Positions 44,026 through 53,850 of a stretch of 64,000 nucleotides of DNA are shown in pieces. The notes under the pieces are model-generated. The model had not been told where the DNA came from. It searched no databases and saw nothing but the letters and a program-made list of their open reading frames with translations. This DNA comes from Macrocystis pyrifera. Taxonomy: Eukaryota > Sar > Phaeophyceae > Laminariales > Laminariaceae. The stretch's first letter is position 1, and each line of letters opens with the position of its first letter. The stretch spans positions 5,786,336 through 5,850,335 of the forward strand of contig JASSKH010000019.1 of the NCBI GenBank assembly GCA_031763025.1, written 5' to 3'. A program made the position numbers and the translations under genes.

Positions 44026-45762
44026 TCAAGCAGTGCAGGCGAGGGCGAGGCTGGAGCTGCGAGGGGGGGGGGCAGTAACTGCTGAAACCGGACACACCTC
44101 ACCTAGTCCGGAGGGAGGGCTGGGGGCTCGGTTGTCCTGCTGCAAAACGTCCAGCGGGACGCTCAGCAGTGGGGCGTGGGCGACGCCGAGGACATCCACC
44201 GGCTCGAGAGCCGCCACTCCAACGAGGGGAAGAACCTGTCGTCCGGAGGAGACGAAGTGCTCCTCGATCGAGGGTAGGTCGGGCTGGGGCATCATGTCGA
44301 CCAAGTAGTGTCCAGTGAGGGCCGGGGAGCCATCGCTTCGAACCAAATTAACAGCAAGCAGCTGGGGATCGCCGGACAGGGTGACGCCTGCTGCGCCCTC
44401 GTAGCGTAGATGGAAGCCTCCGCCCGAAGCGGCGGAGTCGATGGCGTACACGGACATGCCTGTCGGGGCGTGGTGAACTAACTCCAGCTCGCCAAAAACG
44501 CGTTGATCAGACGGCCGAGGTGGCAGAGAGCGGTAGGAGCGGCTATTAAAGCGCATCCAGCTGTCACGTCCTAATAGTACAGCATGCTGCATCACTGAGG
44601 GGGGGACCACGCAGGCCCAAACTGGGAGGGAGGAAGTAGGCTCATTTTCTCGAAAAAATTGGACGCTCAGGCGCACACTCGTCGAAGTCTTCAGAGGGGC
44701 CGATTCGCCAAAACCCCCCCAAGAACGAGGGGCACCTTTCTGCTCGCACGCGAGGGATGCCGCACCAACCGAGTGCATGCGATCCAAAACATCGCGTCGG
44801 ATGAAAGTCTGCGGGGAGCCAGTGTCAAGAAGCGCCACGCAACCAAAAGGTGCAAGAACGCCAGCTCTGCTGTGAATCGCGATTTTGGTTGTAAAAGAGG
44901 CGTCATCGAGGGTAATGGTGCCCCCGACGAAGCAGGGGCCGTGTTCTGGCAGCGCGAGGGAGGGGTCGACACTAGGTGCGACAGCCAAAATCTCGGGGCT
45001 GTGGTCAGCCGGCGCGTTAGAACAATAGGTCGAAAACTCCTCCACAGGAGGACCTGGGCAAGTGCGGGCCACGGCCAAAGGGCGGGACGGCGCTGGTGTA
45101 ATCTCATGAATGCTGTCAGGTCTGGTTGGGGTGCAGAATTGATGAGAGCAGGCGGGGTATGATCGGAGGGTGTCGCGAACGGCGGAAAGAGCTTTACCGA
45201 GCAAATTTTTTCCATGCCACCGAGAGGGGTCGTGAGCTTGGGGGTCGTCTGCCCGCAGACCGATGCTCCACACGGCATCAAAAGGGCTGGCTTCAGCCAA
45301 AATTTTGGTGCCAGTGCTCAATAGGTGCTGCTTCATGACCGGGTTCTGCGAGAATTTGGCAAAATTACCAGCAAGGACGGCGTCTTCCCGAACACGGTCC
45401 CAGATAGCGCAGTCGAAGTTATGCACGCCTCCACCGAGGCGTTTGTGCTCGCGTGGGCCTGGCGAGGCCATAATCCGCTCCGCTATGCCGTGGTCCTGGA
45501 AAAGGCGAGCCTTTTAAGCCATCGTATACTGCTCCGCGCAGGAATATGATACATCGTCGACGACAAAAGACGAGGGGGACCACTGCGAAAAATAAGAGGG
45601 GGGCTGCCAGAACAGTACCACCCGCTCCGTTGTGTACTCGAGAGTAGGGTCAAAAACCGACGGTGCCGAGTCCTCGGTGGCCGCAGTTGCGGCGTGTGGG
45701 GGGGGGAGTGGACTTCTCTGAGAACGCTGAGCCCCTGGTGCACGAAACGAGTCCGGTTCCAC
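44026..45762 (-). pseudogene. NADAR (YbiA-like) domain fused to aspartic protease
   Basis: One frame from 45762 to 44026 is broken only by a TAA at 45511-45513. The NADAR domain spans about 45624-45165 (some 153 residues, the normal size): FSQWSPSSFVVDDVSY, SCAEQYTMA, then after the stop KARLFQDHG, PREHKRLG, FDCAIWD, NFAKFSQNP, LAEASPFDAVWSIGL and WHGKNLLGKAL. The invariant E, W, EASP-x-D and N residues are present. About 115 residues later CVALLDTGSPQTFI (Asp at 44826-44824) is the retropepsin-type protease active site, which would cut the polyprotein. NADAR enzymes cleave N-glycosidic bonds in ADP-ribose-type or riboflavin-precursor substrates; its role in this element is unknown. Confidence 0.85.
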
Positions 45763-45909
45763 GTATACTGACTCTGTGCCACCATTGCCCGTAGGTAAAA
45801 AATCGCCAGAAGGTTCTCTTGCTGCGCCCGATGATCTCTGTCCTGGACCAAAGGGGGCAGGGGGCTCTGAGCTCGTTCTGCTTGACGAGAGCTGCGATTC
45901 TTCCGAATT

Positions 45910-46622
45910 TTACGGGTATGCTGTCCGGTTGATCTGACCGGAGGCCGTGGAGTCACCACTGGCTCGACGGACAGTGCCAGGTTTTTCCTGTTCCACTGGA
46001 GCCGAAGGAGCGCTGCGCTCGTGGAGTGGCGTGCGCGAAGACGAAAGAGGGCCTGCAGACCCTGTAGACGTCTTCAAGAACGGTGCTCGGGTGGGGGGCA
46101 ACAAAGGGTCCACCGGAGAGGGCTTCCGTCCTGTAGACCTGGTGGGGAAGGGGGACGAGGTAGCTAATATTGTCGACTCCTCCTTAATAGGAAAAAGGGT
46201 GGAGCGGCCACCGTTATTGCGAGGAAACGCCGAGTCGAGCTTCAACCGAGATCTCGGAGTTTCGGCGTTTGCCTTCCCGCACCTCAAACCGACCGCCACC
46301 GCATGGCCGGGAGGTGTAGGAGGGGGACACCCTCGCTGAAAAAAAAAACACGCGACCGCGCGACACCCGTCGTGTTGCGCGGTGCGTGGGTTGAGAGAGA
46401 GGCGTTTATCGCGCCTGCTCTCGTGCCCAGGTTGAGGGGAGCGGCGTTTGAGGCGCGGGCTCCCGACGTCGGGGAAGGCGCCCGAGGGCTCCCCGGAGAA
46501 AGCAATGGAGCTGAGTCGCTGCGTCGGTCCGAAGTACGGAGTAACGCGCGGGGCGGGAGCGGAGTACTGAGCGAGCCTGGGACGCGAGCATCTTGTGAAA
46601 TCAAGGTTTTTTCTCCCGACAA
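45910..46622 (-). pseudogene. Gag-pol linker with overlapping frames
   Basis: Frame 46622-46284 continues the Gag frame, and frame 46299-45910 (open further upstream past 46380) is the NADAR/protease frame. Both are Pro/Ser/Arg-rich linker. A run of ten T on the minus strand (46348-46339) lies in the overlap, and slipping back by one base there moves the Gag frame into the pol frame. A TAA at about 45910 interrupts the pol frame. It could be a frameshift signal or plain indel decay. Confidence 0.5.
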
Positions 46623-46667
46623 TGCTGGCGGCGAGCGGCCAGGAGAAGCCGATTCGCCGTCGACCTG

Positions 46668-47309
46668 TCAGTTACCGGCCCGGAAGGTGCCTGGCTGGCG
46701 TCCATTCGGGTTTCCGCCCGAGGTATGCGAGGCACCGTAGCGAACTCCCGAGACGGGAGTCGGGGCGGAAGGGGTAGGGGCGGTCGAACCACCATGAGGG
46801 CCGGAGTGAGACTGCTGGTGTCCTCGTGCCGCGTGTGTATTGTAGCCGTCACCTTGTCTGTGTTGCTGACCCTGGTCGTGATGTTGTCCACACAAGTGGC
46901 CGGGACGAAGCCTGTGTTTCTTCTGGTTGTATTTGTTCGGTCGTGAATTGTGCTCGCGGCGGTGTCTGATCATGCGTTCTTGCCAACGACGGAACGCCTC
47001 GCCGTCGTCGCCGAGCGTTCCGAGGTCGGGGTTCAAGATACCACTAAGGTTTAAAAAGGGATATCTACACTGTCGAAGAGAGTGTGTGTCTTCGTGACAG
47101 TTTAAACAGCGCCCTCGGTTTTCGCTGAGGGCAGCTGCGCGAGCGGAAGATGAAAGTAGGCCGCTCCAGAGGGGAGGGTTCTCGGTCTGGATGGACATGC
47201 AAACGGCGTGAACTTCGGCATAGTGGTGTTCTTCAAGGGGCCAGCAGTTGGAAGAGGTGTCAAGCCACGGGTCGAGGTAGTCAGGGATGGATTTGTGGAC
47301 ATTCATCAC
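46668..47309 (-). pseudogene. Nucleocapsid part with zinc knuckle
   Basis: A 213-residue frame in phase with Gag. The knuckle is CLNCHEDTHSLRQC, with Cys68, Cys71, His76 and Cys81, the standard C-x2-C-x4-H-x4-C RNA-binding motif. A His/Gln/Ser-rich basic tail follows. It is separated from the capsid part by an in-frame TAG at 47415-47417 and ends at a TGA at 46668-46670. Confidence 0.82.
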
Positions 47310-47414
47310 AAGCGGATTATTGCGCGATCCCGTTTGCCTAGAAGGCGACTGGGGAAACGTCCGGCCCTGGCCGCGACCGATATTGGCGGGCCGGGGCCCC
47401 GACGTGGCGGATGA

Positions 47415-48578
47415 CTACGCACCCGTCGAAGAAGCAGGCAAATAAAAATATTTTTCGCCGTTGACGGCAGGTGTCTTATTATTCGCAAGAGTCTCGAAAG
47501 CTAACCACATGACATCCAAAGTGCCGAACGGCCTCGATACCGTAGCCAAAACTCCCGGGTACAGCGTCGGCATCAAGCTAGGGTACTGCTCGTTCACTGC
47601 CATCCGAACTACCTCCAAAACGACCTCCACTCCCGGTGCCAAAACATGCTCAGTCCCCGTCGCTGCAGACACCACCCCTCGCAATGCACGACTAAAATCG
47701 CAAAAAGGGGTCCCGTTAGCCACGCCAAAATTATCCAACTTGGTGTAGCTGGCCCCCGTGTTGGTGCGGTCGAAGTGGTTGCTCAGCAACCTCAGGAGGA
47801 GCGTGAACGCCTCCGGTCCCGACGATCCTGCTGCGAGGGCGCGCGACACCTGTTCAAACAAATCATCCATCAAGGTAGTGAGAGGGGCGGTCGTAGGCTT
47901 GTCAGGCGTGATGGCGCGCGCGAAGGATTTCTTGAGAGGGTACTCCCAACCGGGGATCCAATTAGTAGAACTAAGGCCTTCATGGCTGCCATCGTTGCAC
48001 ATCATGAGAATATCACAGGAGGAGGCCTTGACCGAACGCGTGAGTTGCTGCGCGGCCTTCGTTGTGGAGAAGGCGAGTGGAAGGTTCTCCGCTGGGGCCC
48101 TCGTCTCGGCGGCCTGACTGGTCTTGGAGGAAGCAGCAGCCCGGGCAGCCCGCAGCGCTTCACTGGCTCGAGATATGGAGTCTCGGGCGCAAGAGGCGGA
48201 GCGAGCGGCTTCCCCGGAAGCCGTGGCGGCAGCCGTGGCGACGGCGGCGGCGGCCGTGGAGGCGCGGGCGGCAGCTGCAGCCGCGAGCTCGGCCGACACA
48301 CGCGTCTGCGCCCGACGACTAGCCGTTGTCGCCGAGGCAGCCCCAAGGGCCTCGGCGGTGGCCAAAGCCTGCTCGGCCGCGAGGACGTCGGGGTGGGTGC
48401 CCGCGGAACCCGGAGCCCGCGCGGCCGCGGCAGTGTCGGCCTGGCCGGGCGCGGGGCGTTCGGCGGTTGTCGCCGCGTCGAGGCTCGGATGGGTGGCCCA
48501 ATGCTGGATCACGACCGCCTGCTCCTGCGGCGAGAGGGAGGTCCACGCTCCAGGCAGTTGAGGGGGGCGCCTGGGCAC
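47415..48578 (-). CDS. Gag capsid-like protein of the gypsy element
   Basis: A 387-residue frame. Residues 60-170 form an extremely Ala-rich, probably coiled-coil segment. Residues about 180-380 look like a folded capsid (SCDILMMCNDGSHEG, WIPGWEYPLKKSF, LDNFGVANGTPFCDFSRALR). It ends at a TAG beyond which the same frame remains open to the zinc knuckle. By position and composition this is Gag. No closer family assignment is possible by eye. Confidence 0.75.
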   Translation of the reverse strand: MPRRPPQLPGAWTSLSPQEQAVVIQHWATHPSLDAATTAERPAPGQADTAAAARAPGSAGTHPDVLAAEQALATAEALGAASATTASRRAQTRVSAELAAAAAARASTAAAAVATAAATASGEAARSASCARDSISRASEALRAARAAASSKTSQAAETRAPAENLPLAFSTTKAAQQLTRSVKASSCDILMMCNDGSHEGLSSTNWIPGWEYPLKKSFARAITPDKPTTAPLTTLMDDLFEQVSRALAAGSSGPEAFTLLLRLLSNHFDRTNTGASYTKLDNFGVANGTPFCDFSRALRGVVSAATGTEHVLAPGVEVVLEVVRMAVNEQYPSLMPTLYPGVLATVSRPFGTLDVMWLAFETLANNKTPAVNGEKYFYLPASSTGA

Positions 48579-48945
48579 TGTCCGGGTCCTCGGCCGCCGG
48601 TCCTGCGTCCTTCTCGGTAGCCAGCCGCTCGTCTTCTGAGTCAGGGGGTTCGAAGTCCACGGCGTCGTCCAGAGTCGTGGGGCCCGCGGGCTCGGGTGTC
48701 CTCGCTCCCGAAGAGGGGGAGGAGCCGTAAGTCCTCAGGCCGCTGGGAGACCTGGCTGGGCTGGGTGATCCCTCCCATGCTTTTGTTGTCCGTGACATAC
48801 TGAGGCGGGGGCGGACGGAAAACACCGGGGCAAAGGGCGACACCGGGGCAGGGGGGGGGGCACCGAGGCAGGGTAGGACGGGAAATGGCGGTTCTCAGGG
48901 TCGTGGCGGGTAGAAACAGCGGCGGCAGGAGCTGCAGCTTGTGCT

Positions 48946-50499
48946 TCAGCAACTTGTATAGCTGTGATAAGGCCTGGCGCGCCATTCGGCGGGCACTACG
49001 AGCACTTGGGGAGCGAGCCTCGACCCTAGGTGGTGTCGTGATACTCTATCAAAAGCCTCGTCCCCTCTGGCAGCAGTATTATAACTCGCATCGGAACGAG
49101 AATGCTCAACCGGATCGCCGCGGGTAGCTACAGCAGTGGGCACGTCGGTACTGGAGGGCCTATCAAAAACACCATCCACTTGAGCAGCAGTATTAAAACT
49201 CGCATCGGAACGAGAATGCTCGACCGGATCGCCGCGGGTAGCTACAGCAGTGGGCACGTCAGTACTGGAGGGCCTATCAAAAGCATCGTCCTCTCTAGCA
49301 GCAGTATTAAAACTCGCATCAGGACGAGAATTCTCAGCAGAAACGTCGCGGATAGCCACAGTAGCGGGCACTCCGGTACTGGGGGGCCCATCAAAAGCAT
49401 CGTCCTCACTAACAGCAGTATTAAAACTCGCATCAGGGCGGGCATTCTCAGCAGAAACGTCGCGGGTAGCCACAGTAGCGGGCACACCGGTACTGGGGGG
49501 CCTATCAAAAGCATCGTCCTCACTAACAGCAGTATTAAAATTCGCAGCAGTAGTGGAATTTCCAGCGGAATCGGCGTGGGTGGTTACAGCAGCGGCAAAA
49601 AGGACGCAATACTGAAATCCAGTGTGCTATCTTGTGGGCGAGGAGCGGGAAAAAAATCGCGAGCGGCCGTGGTGCTCCCTCTATCAGCAGCCTGAAAACT
49701 CGAACCAGCTTTGTAATTTCCACGATCTCTGTTTGTAGCCCCTAATAGAGCAGCGCGGGAAGCAGGCTCAACAACGAAATCCAGTGTGGCATCGTGTGGC
49801 CGCGGCACGGAAAAAAAATTCAGGAGTGGCAGCATCACTCGTGGTCATCCTACGGGTACGAGCAGAGTCGGACAACAGTGGAATGCGAGGCGGAAAAACA
49901 GTCTCAAATACTTTCTCACCTGGCCCAGAAGCAGGTAGATCCAGCGGCGAAGAGCGCAACTGGGATGCCTGCAGATCGCTGCGTCCAGGATTGTCCGACG
50001 TGCTCCGGCCCGGAGCAGACGCAGCTGGCTCCACGGGCTGGCTGGGTACGCGCTCAGCGGAACGGGGTCTTCCAGGTGGCTTGGACAGCAGAGGGCACGA
50101 GCGGGGAGACAATGCTGCAAGACCCAAGGCCTGGCTGGTGGCGCGCGTCACGCGCTCTAAGGAGCGGGGGCGTCCAGTTGTCTTGGGCGGCAGAGCTCGC
50201 TCAGCCGAGCGAGGAACAGAAGGGGTCTTGGATGAGGTCCGTCTGGCGGAGGCTGCTCGGGCCCCGTCAGGGGGCTCCGGTCGAAGCTCGTTCTCCTCAT
50301 GGTCTGTTGTACAAGGCGCTCGATCCACGTCGTTCTGATGGGGTTCCTGCCTAGACTCGTGCTCCACTTGTTGGTCTGTTATACAAGACGCTCGATCCAC
50401 ATCGACGGGCCTTGGGCGGTTGGGCACTGAGGGGCCCTGGGCCTCAGTGGCTCGGCCACCGTGAGGGGAAGCAGACCTTTCCACCTCTTGAGTCTCCAT
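48946..50499 (-). pseudogene. Repeat-rich N-terminal leader ORF of the gypsy element
   Basis: An ATG at 50499, about 130 bp inside the 5' LTR, starts METQEVERSASPHGG and a 243-residue Arg/Pro/Ser-rich frame to 49768. After frame changes the 179-residue frame 49485-48946 follows, made of 114-bp repeats. This is probably the disordered N-terminus of the Gag polyprotein. No enzyme motif is seen. Confidence 0.6.
49040..49560 (-). repeat. 114-bp in-frame tandem repeats in the leader
   Basis: TATCAAAA-type markers at about 49047, 49161, 49275, 49389 and 49503 give a 114-bp period. Each unit encodes 38 residues including SRPDASFNTA and EDDAFDRPSST. Confidence 0.92.
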
Positions 50500-50632
50500 C
50501 GTGCAGTGGCCGCAACAAACTTACTCAACAACAATAGGAAAGCAAACAAAAAAAAAACAGTGACAAACAACGCAAACCGACAAAAAAGCGGAAAGTTCTA
50601 AGCCGAAGACGCCACTTGATAAGATCAACGGT

Positions 50633-50895
50633 TGCGGGACACTTTGTATCCCTGCACAGGTCTGCCTTTTAAGTCGGTAAACATTGTACTCACACGTGTT
50701 GTTTGCTTAGCTATATAAGAAGAGCAGTATTATTCCTTTCGTGCACGCGGAGACTGAGACCAAGCTCGTGCTCCTCTGGAAAACCCCTGGTATTCCATCT
50801 AAGATACGCCTTCCAAGTACTACAAAATACGTTCCCAGTGACTGAACCCAGGTAGTTACCGGGCTTTCAATCTCATACAAGACAATATCTTAACA
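50633..50895 (-). repeat. 5' LTR of the gypsy element
   Basis: It is 263 bp and matches 38229-38490. A TGGCGTC lies 18 bases inside the element on the minus strand, but I cannot assign a primer-binding tRNA. Confidence 0.92.
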
Positions 50896-50900
50896 TCAAG

Positions 50901-52646
50901 GCTACGCTATTAATAGCACCTAATTAATCGCCTCATGATCCCCGAGATTCCGGTTACTCTAACATCTACCAGTAGAGGATTCGTTGGAACAGGAGACAAA
51001 TCGCTACTGTATTTTAGCACGCTGCTTTTAGAACTTCGGTTGGTTCGTGCCTGCCGTGACACAAGATGGTTTCATCGCAGCAGCTTGCGTTTTTTTTGTC
51101 GAGATTGCTCCCACGCAGGTTCTCATTAGAGGCCTACGAGTCGACTTTTGAGGTGCTGCAGTATAGTGGTCAAAATTGGTAGAAATTTGAGGTGCACAAA
51201 ATGATACAAGAACCACAACCCCCAACAGAACGTTTGCGCTTCACCTAAGGACAGCTACAGCTCCTCACAGGATACTACAGCCCGCGAAATTGAGGGATGC
51301 TCTTGGTGGGATGTATGCGAGTATCGTGTGCGCCAGCTGGCAGTCGTAGGCACCCAGAAGCGACTCACGAGGTGTTATGGTGTACTCGAAGTGGCGAGCG
51401 AGTAGCACAAAAGACTCAAAAAATCGTTTTAAGTGTTTCATTCACGTTCGGGAGCATAGCACAACGGCAACACATCACCGATGAAAAAAGGTCCGCGTCA
51501 CAAAAAAAAATCTGTTCTCCAGGCGGATGATATACTTGTTCTTGGATAATCGTCGAATATCCTGCGGGGAACAAAACTACGTTCCAATGACAGGTAATAA
51601 TATTAATATATATATTACAGTAGTATTATAGTACGTTTATAAGAATAGTGGTTGCGAATCCCTTAGTCTGTTTGCAAGCCGTATGCATACGTCGCCCCCA
51701 AAAAAGCCTACCAGGCATTAAATACTACCAGTGCCTACGTGACGACGCCTGAAGCATTCCTGACGGTACTATTATTGCGTCCCGTTAAAGCTATAGGCTC
51801 GTAAGCTACCACTGATGAACAGCTGATCAGAGTATACATTGGCAGCTACACGAAACTTCTCCCAACGCACGGACTAGAGGGGAACAATTCGAACTAAAAT
51901 AAGTGCTGTCGTACCTGTACGATATTTCATACCAGCACAGCAATCCGCAGTTAGTTGTACTCGGTTGTGTTGCCAGTAATAGTGTACGGCAAGGAAGTGA
52001 CTTTAGGTAGAAATAACAGTTGGATTCTAACGCAAAGCGAGCATACTTCTGTGCATACAAATGTTGTCCCCGGTCGGTGATTTGTCAAAAATCTCGGTGA
52101 TTTATCGAAAATCTTGTTCGCTCTCCACAATCTCCCGATACTGGTATTTTTGTATATGGTACAAATCTACTCTATCTAGTGCATTGCTACTTTTTGGCGT
52201 AATAGTAATAGTACACGTATATACCTGGTATGTTAGTATACCAATATGTAGTAAACCCTAGAGTAGAGAGGGGTGCTGCCGCTGCTGCAGCAGGAATCTC
52301 GACGTTTGCGCGTATATCGATACCTTTGCCCAACCGTGGTGCTCACAGAAAAAAAAAAAATATCAGTACCTTTTAGGGGGAGCTGTCCTCTCTCGCCAAC
52401 ACCTTTGATGCTACCAGTGAGGTCTCCGGTGCCGCGAATCTTTCATATGCCAGGTACGTATCAGGACTGACTCAGTTGCTCCAAGTGTCGTTCGTCTAGG
52501 GTAGTACCAGATCCGGTCGTCGTAAAATCTATTGTGTCTAAACGTCTAAACGAACGTCTCTAGTTTACCCGTTTCCACCGGGCAGCACCAAACAGTCGTA
52601 AATACCAACTACGGAAGTCTGTTTTTTTTTGTAGACTACACTATTA
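50901..52646. other. Unassigned
   Basis: No recognised gene. There is TA-rich sequence near 51600-51620. Short ORFs lack motifs. Confidence 0.4.
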
Positions 52647-52744
52647 CGGGGGACCATAGCAAAGAGGACCAAATATTGTTACTAAAAAAGGGTAACATAT
52701 AGATTTTTATGCGTACCATAGGTCCTATTTACTATTGTCCCTCG
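52647..52744 (-). mobile_element. CGGGGGACC MITE, copy C (inverted)
   Basis: It is 98 bp. Its reverse complement aligns with copies A and B (AGTAAATAGGACC, CTATGGTAC). The flanks are TA on both sides, suggesting a 2-bp TA duplication of the Tc1/mariner (Stowaway) kind. Confidence 0.85.
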
Positions 52745-53158
52745 TAATATATGTTGGGCTACTTCATTCAGGCAACGTAATGCTTCATTAGAGGGAACTA
52801 TCTGTCGAGCTGCTTCAGCCACCTGACTGGAATAGCCCAATCGAAGGCATGCAAGGGTCAGTCTTGAAGCAGTAGCACGTGGCGAGGGGAGGGGGTGGGC
52901 CCCGGATGTCAAAATGCCGACGAGATCGGGTAAACAAGCCCCGGACCACAATATTTTGTTCTTTGTAAAAGTAGGAACTTCTCTACCGGGTGGGCTACTT
53001 CCGTCACACCGCTCGTAATTCCCTCTAGTGAACCTAAACGACACGGCGTCACCCACCCAGAACGTGGCGGCAACAAAGCGCGCACCCCCACCATCACCTC
53101 TGTTAGAAGCTTTTGCTGTATTTACAAAATAATGCAATGACGACTGGGTTGTTCCCAT
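52682..53158 (-). CDS. Hypothetical 158-residue ORF ending in a MITE
   Basis: The ORF starts MGTTQSSLHYFVNTAK, includes FWVGDAVSFRFTRGNYERC, and takes its last 20 or so codons and stop from MITE copy C. The family is not recognised. It could be a decayed coding fragment whose 3' end was replaced by the MITE, or chance. Confidence 0.22.
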   Translation of the reverse strand: MGTTQSSLHYFVNTAKASNRGDGGGARFVAATFWVGDAVSFRFTRGNYERCDGSSPPGREVPTFTKNKILWSGACLPDLVGILTSGAHPLPSPRATASRLTLACLRLGYSSQVAEAARQIVPSNEALRCLNEVAQHILRGTIVNRTYGTHKNLYVTLF

Positions 53159-53159
53159 T

Positions 53160-53455
53160 ACTCAAAGAACAATCTACTTTTATACGAGCGTGGATAGAGT
53201 AGTACGAGCATGGCTTGGCCTCTTCTGCTCATCATTATATTAGCGCATGACTCGCACTACACACGGGATCGAGAAGAACGGGCGCCAATTGACACGCTGC
53301 CAAGCAGCTTTGAAACCCTTCGACTCTTTTGAAGCTGCCTCTTGTGGCGTAATTCTGAGCCAGTCAGCAAACGTATAGACGGTCAGTCGACCTATCCCTC
53401 AAGATGCCAGATGCAATTCGGCCCCGCACTCCGTCTTTTGGTGCCTTCGCTTGAG
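53160..53455. other. Unassigned
   Basis: No recognised feature. Confidence 0.35.
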
Positions 53456-53459
53456 ATAT

Positions 53460-53850
53460 GTACATCATTGTCTTTTTTCGCGACATGCCGTGGCATGCTG
53501 TGGTACCACCTGCGGCAATACCTTCCACGGCGTATTCCGCGGCATACCACGGAACCTTCCACGAATCTCCACGGCATACCATGAGACCCCGACCCTAACC
53601 CTAGCCCTAACCCCAACCCCGACCCTAACCTAGGTGCCGTGGACATTGGGGTGCCGTGGGGGTTGCCATGGCATGCCGTGGGGTTGCCATAGAGTGCCGT
53701 GGCGGTAGCCGCGTGACTGCCATGGTACTACCCATGGCATGTCTTGGCAACCCCCACGGCGTGCCATGGAATCTTTTGCCACTCCATGGGATGCCGTGGT
53801 GACGCCATGGTACGCCATGGGCGGTACCATGGCAACGTCACGGCATGCCC
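53460..53850. repeat. GCCGTGG/CCATGG block with telomere-like core
   Basis: Dense GCCGTGGCATGC, CCATGGCAT and inverted copies surround a CCCTAACCCTAGCCCTAACCC-like tract at 53586-53632. The left half (CCACGG) and right half (CCGTGG) are roughly inverted, so this may be a degraded palindromic element. Confidence 0.6.

Larger units (their letters stand above)
38229..50895 (-). mobile_element. Ty3/gypsy element with a NADAR domain (12.7 kb)
   Basis: LTRs at 38229-38490 and 50633-50895 bound a minus-strand element. Order of domains: repeat-rich leader, Gag, zinc knuckle, linker, NADAR, aspartic protease, reverse transcriptase, RNase H, repeat linker, integrase, chromodomain-like, Tudor-like. TCAAG lies directly outside the right end (50896-50900) and two bases outside the left end (38222-38226), so the target duplication is only tentative. 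Several in-frame stops and frame changes disable it. Confidence 0.93.
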
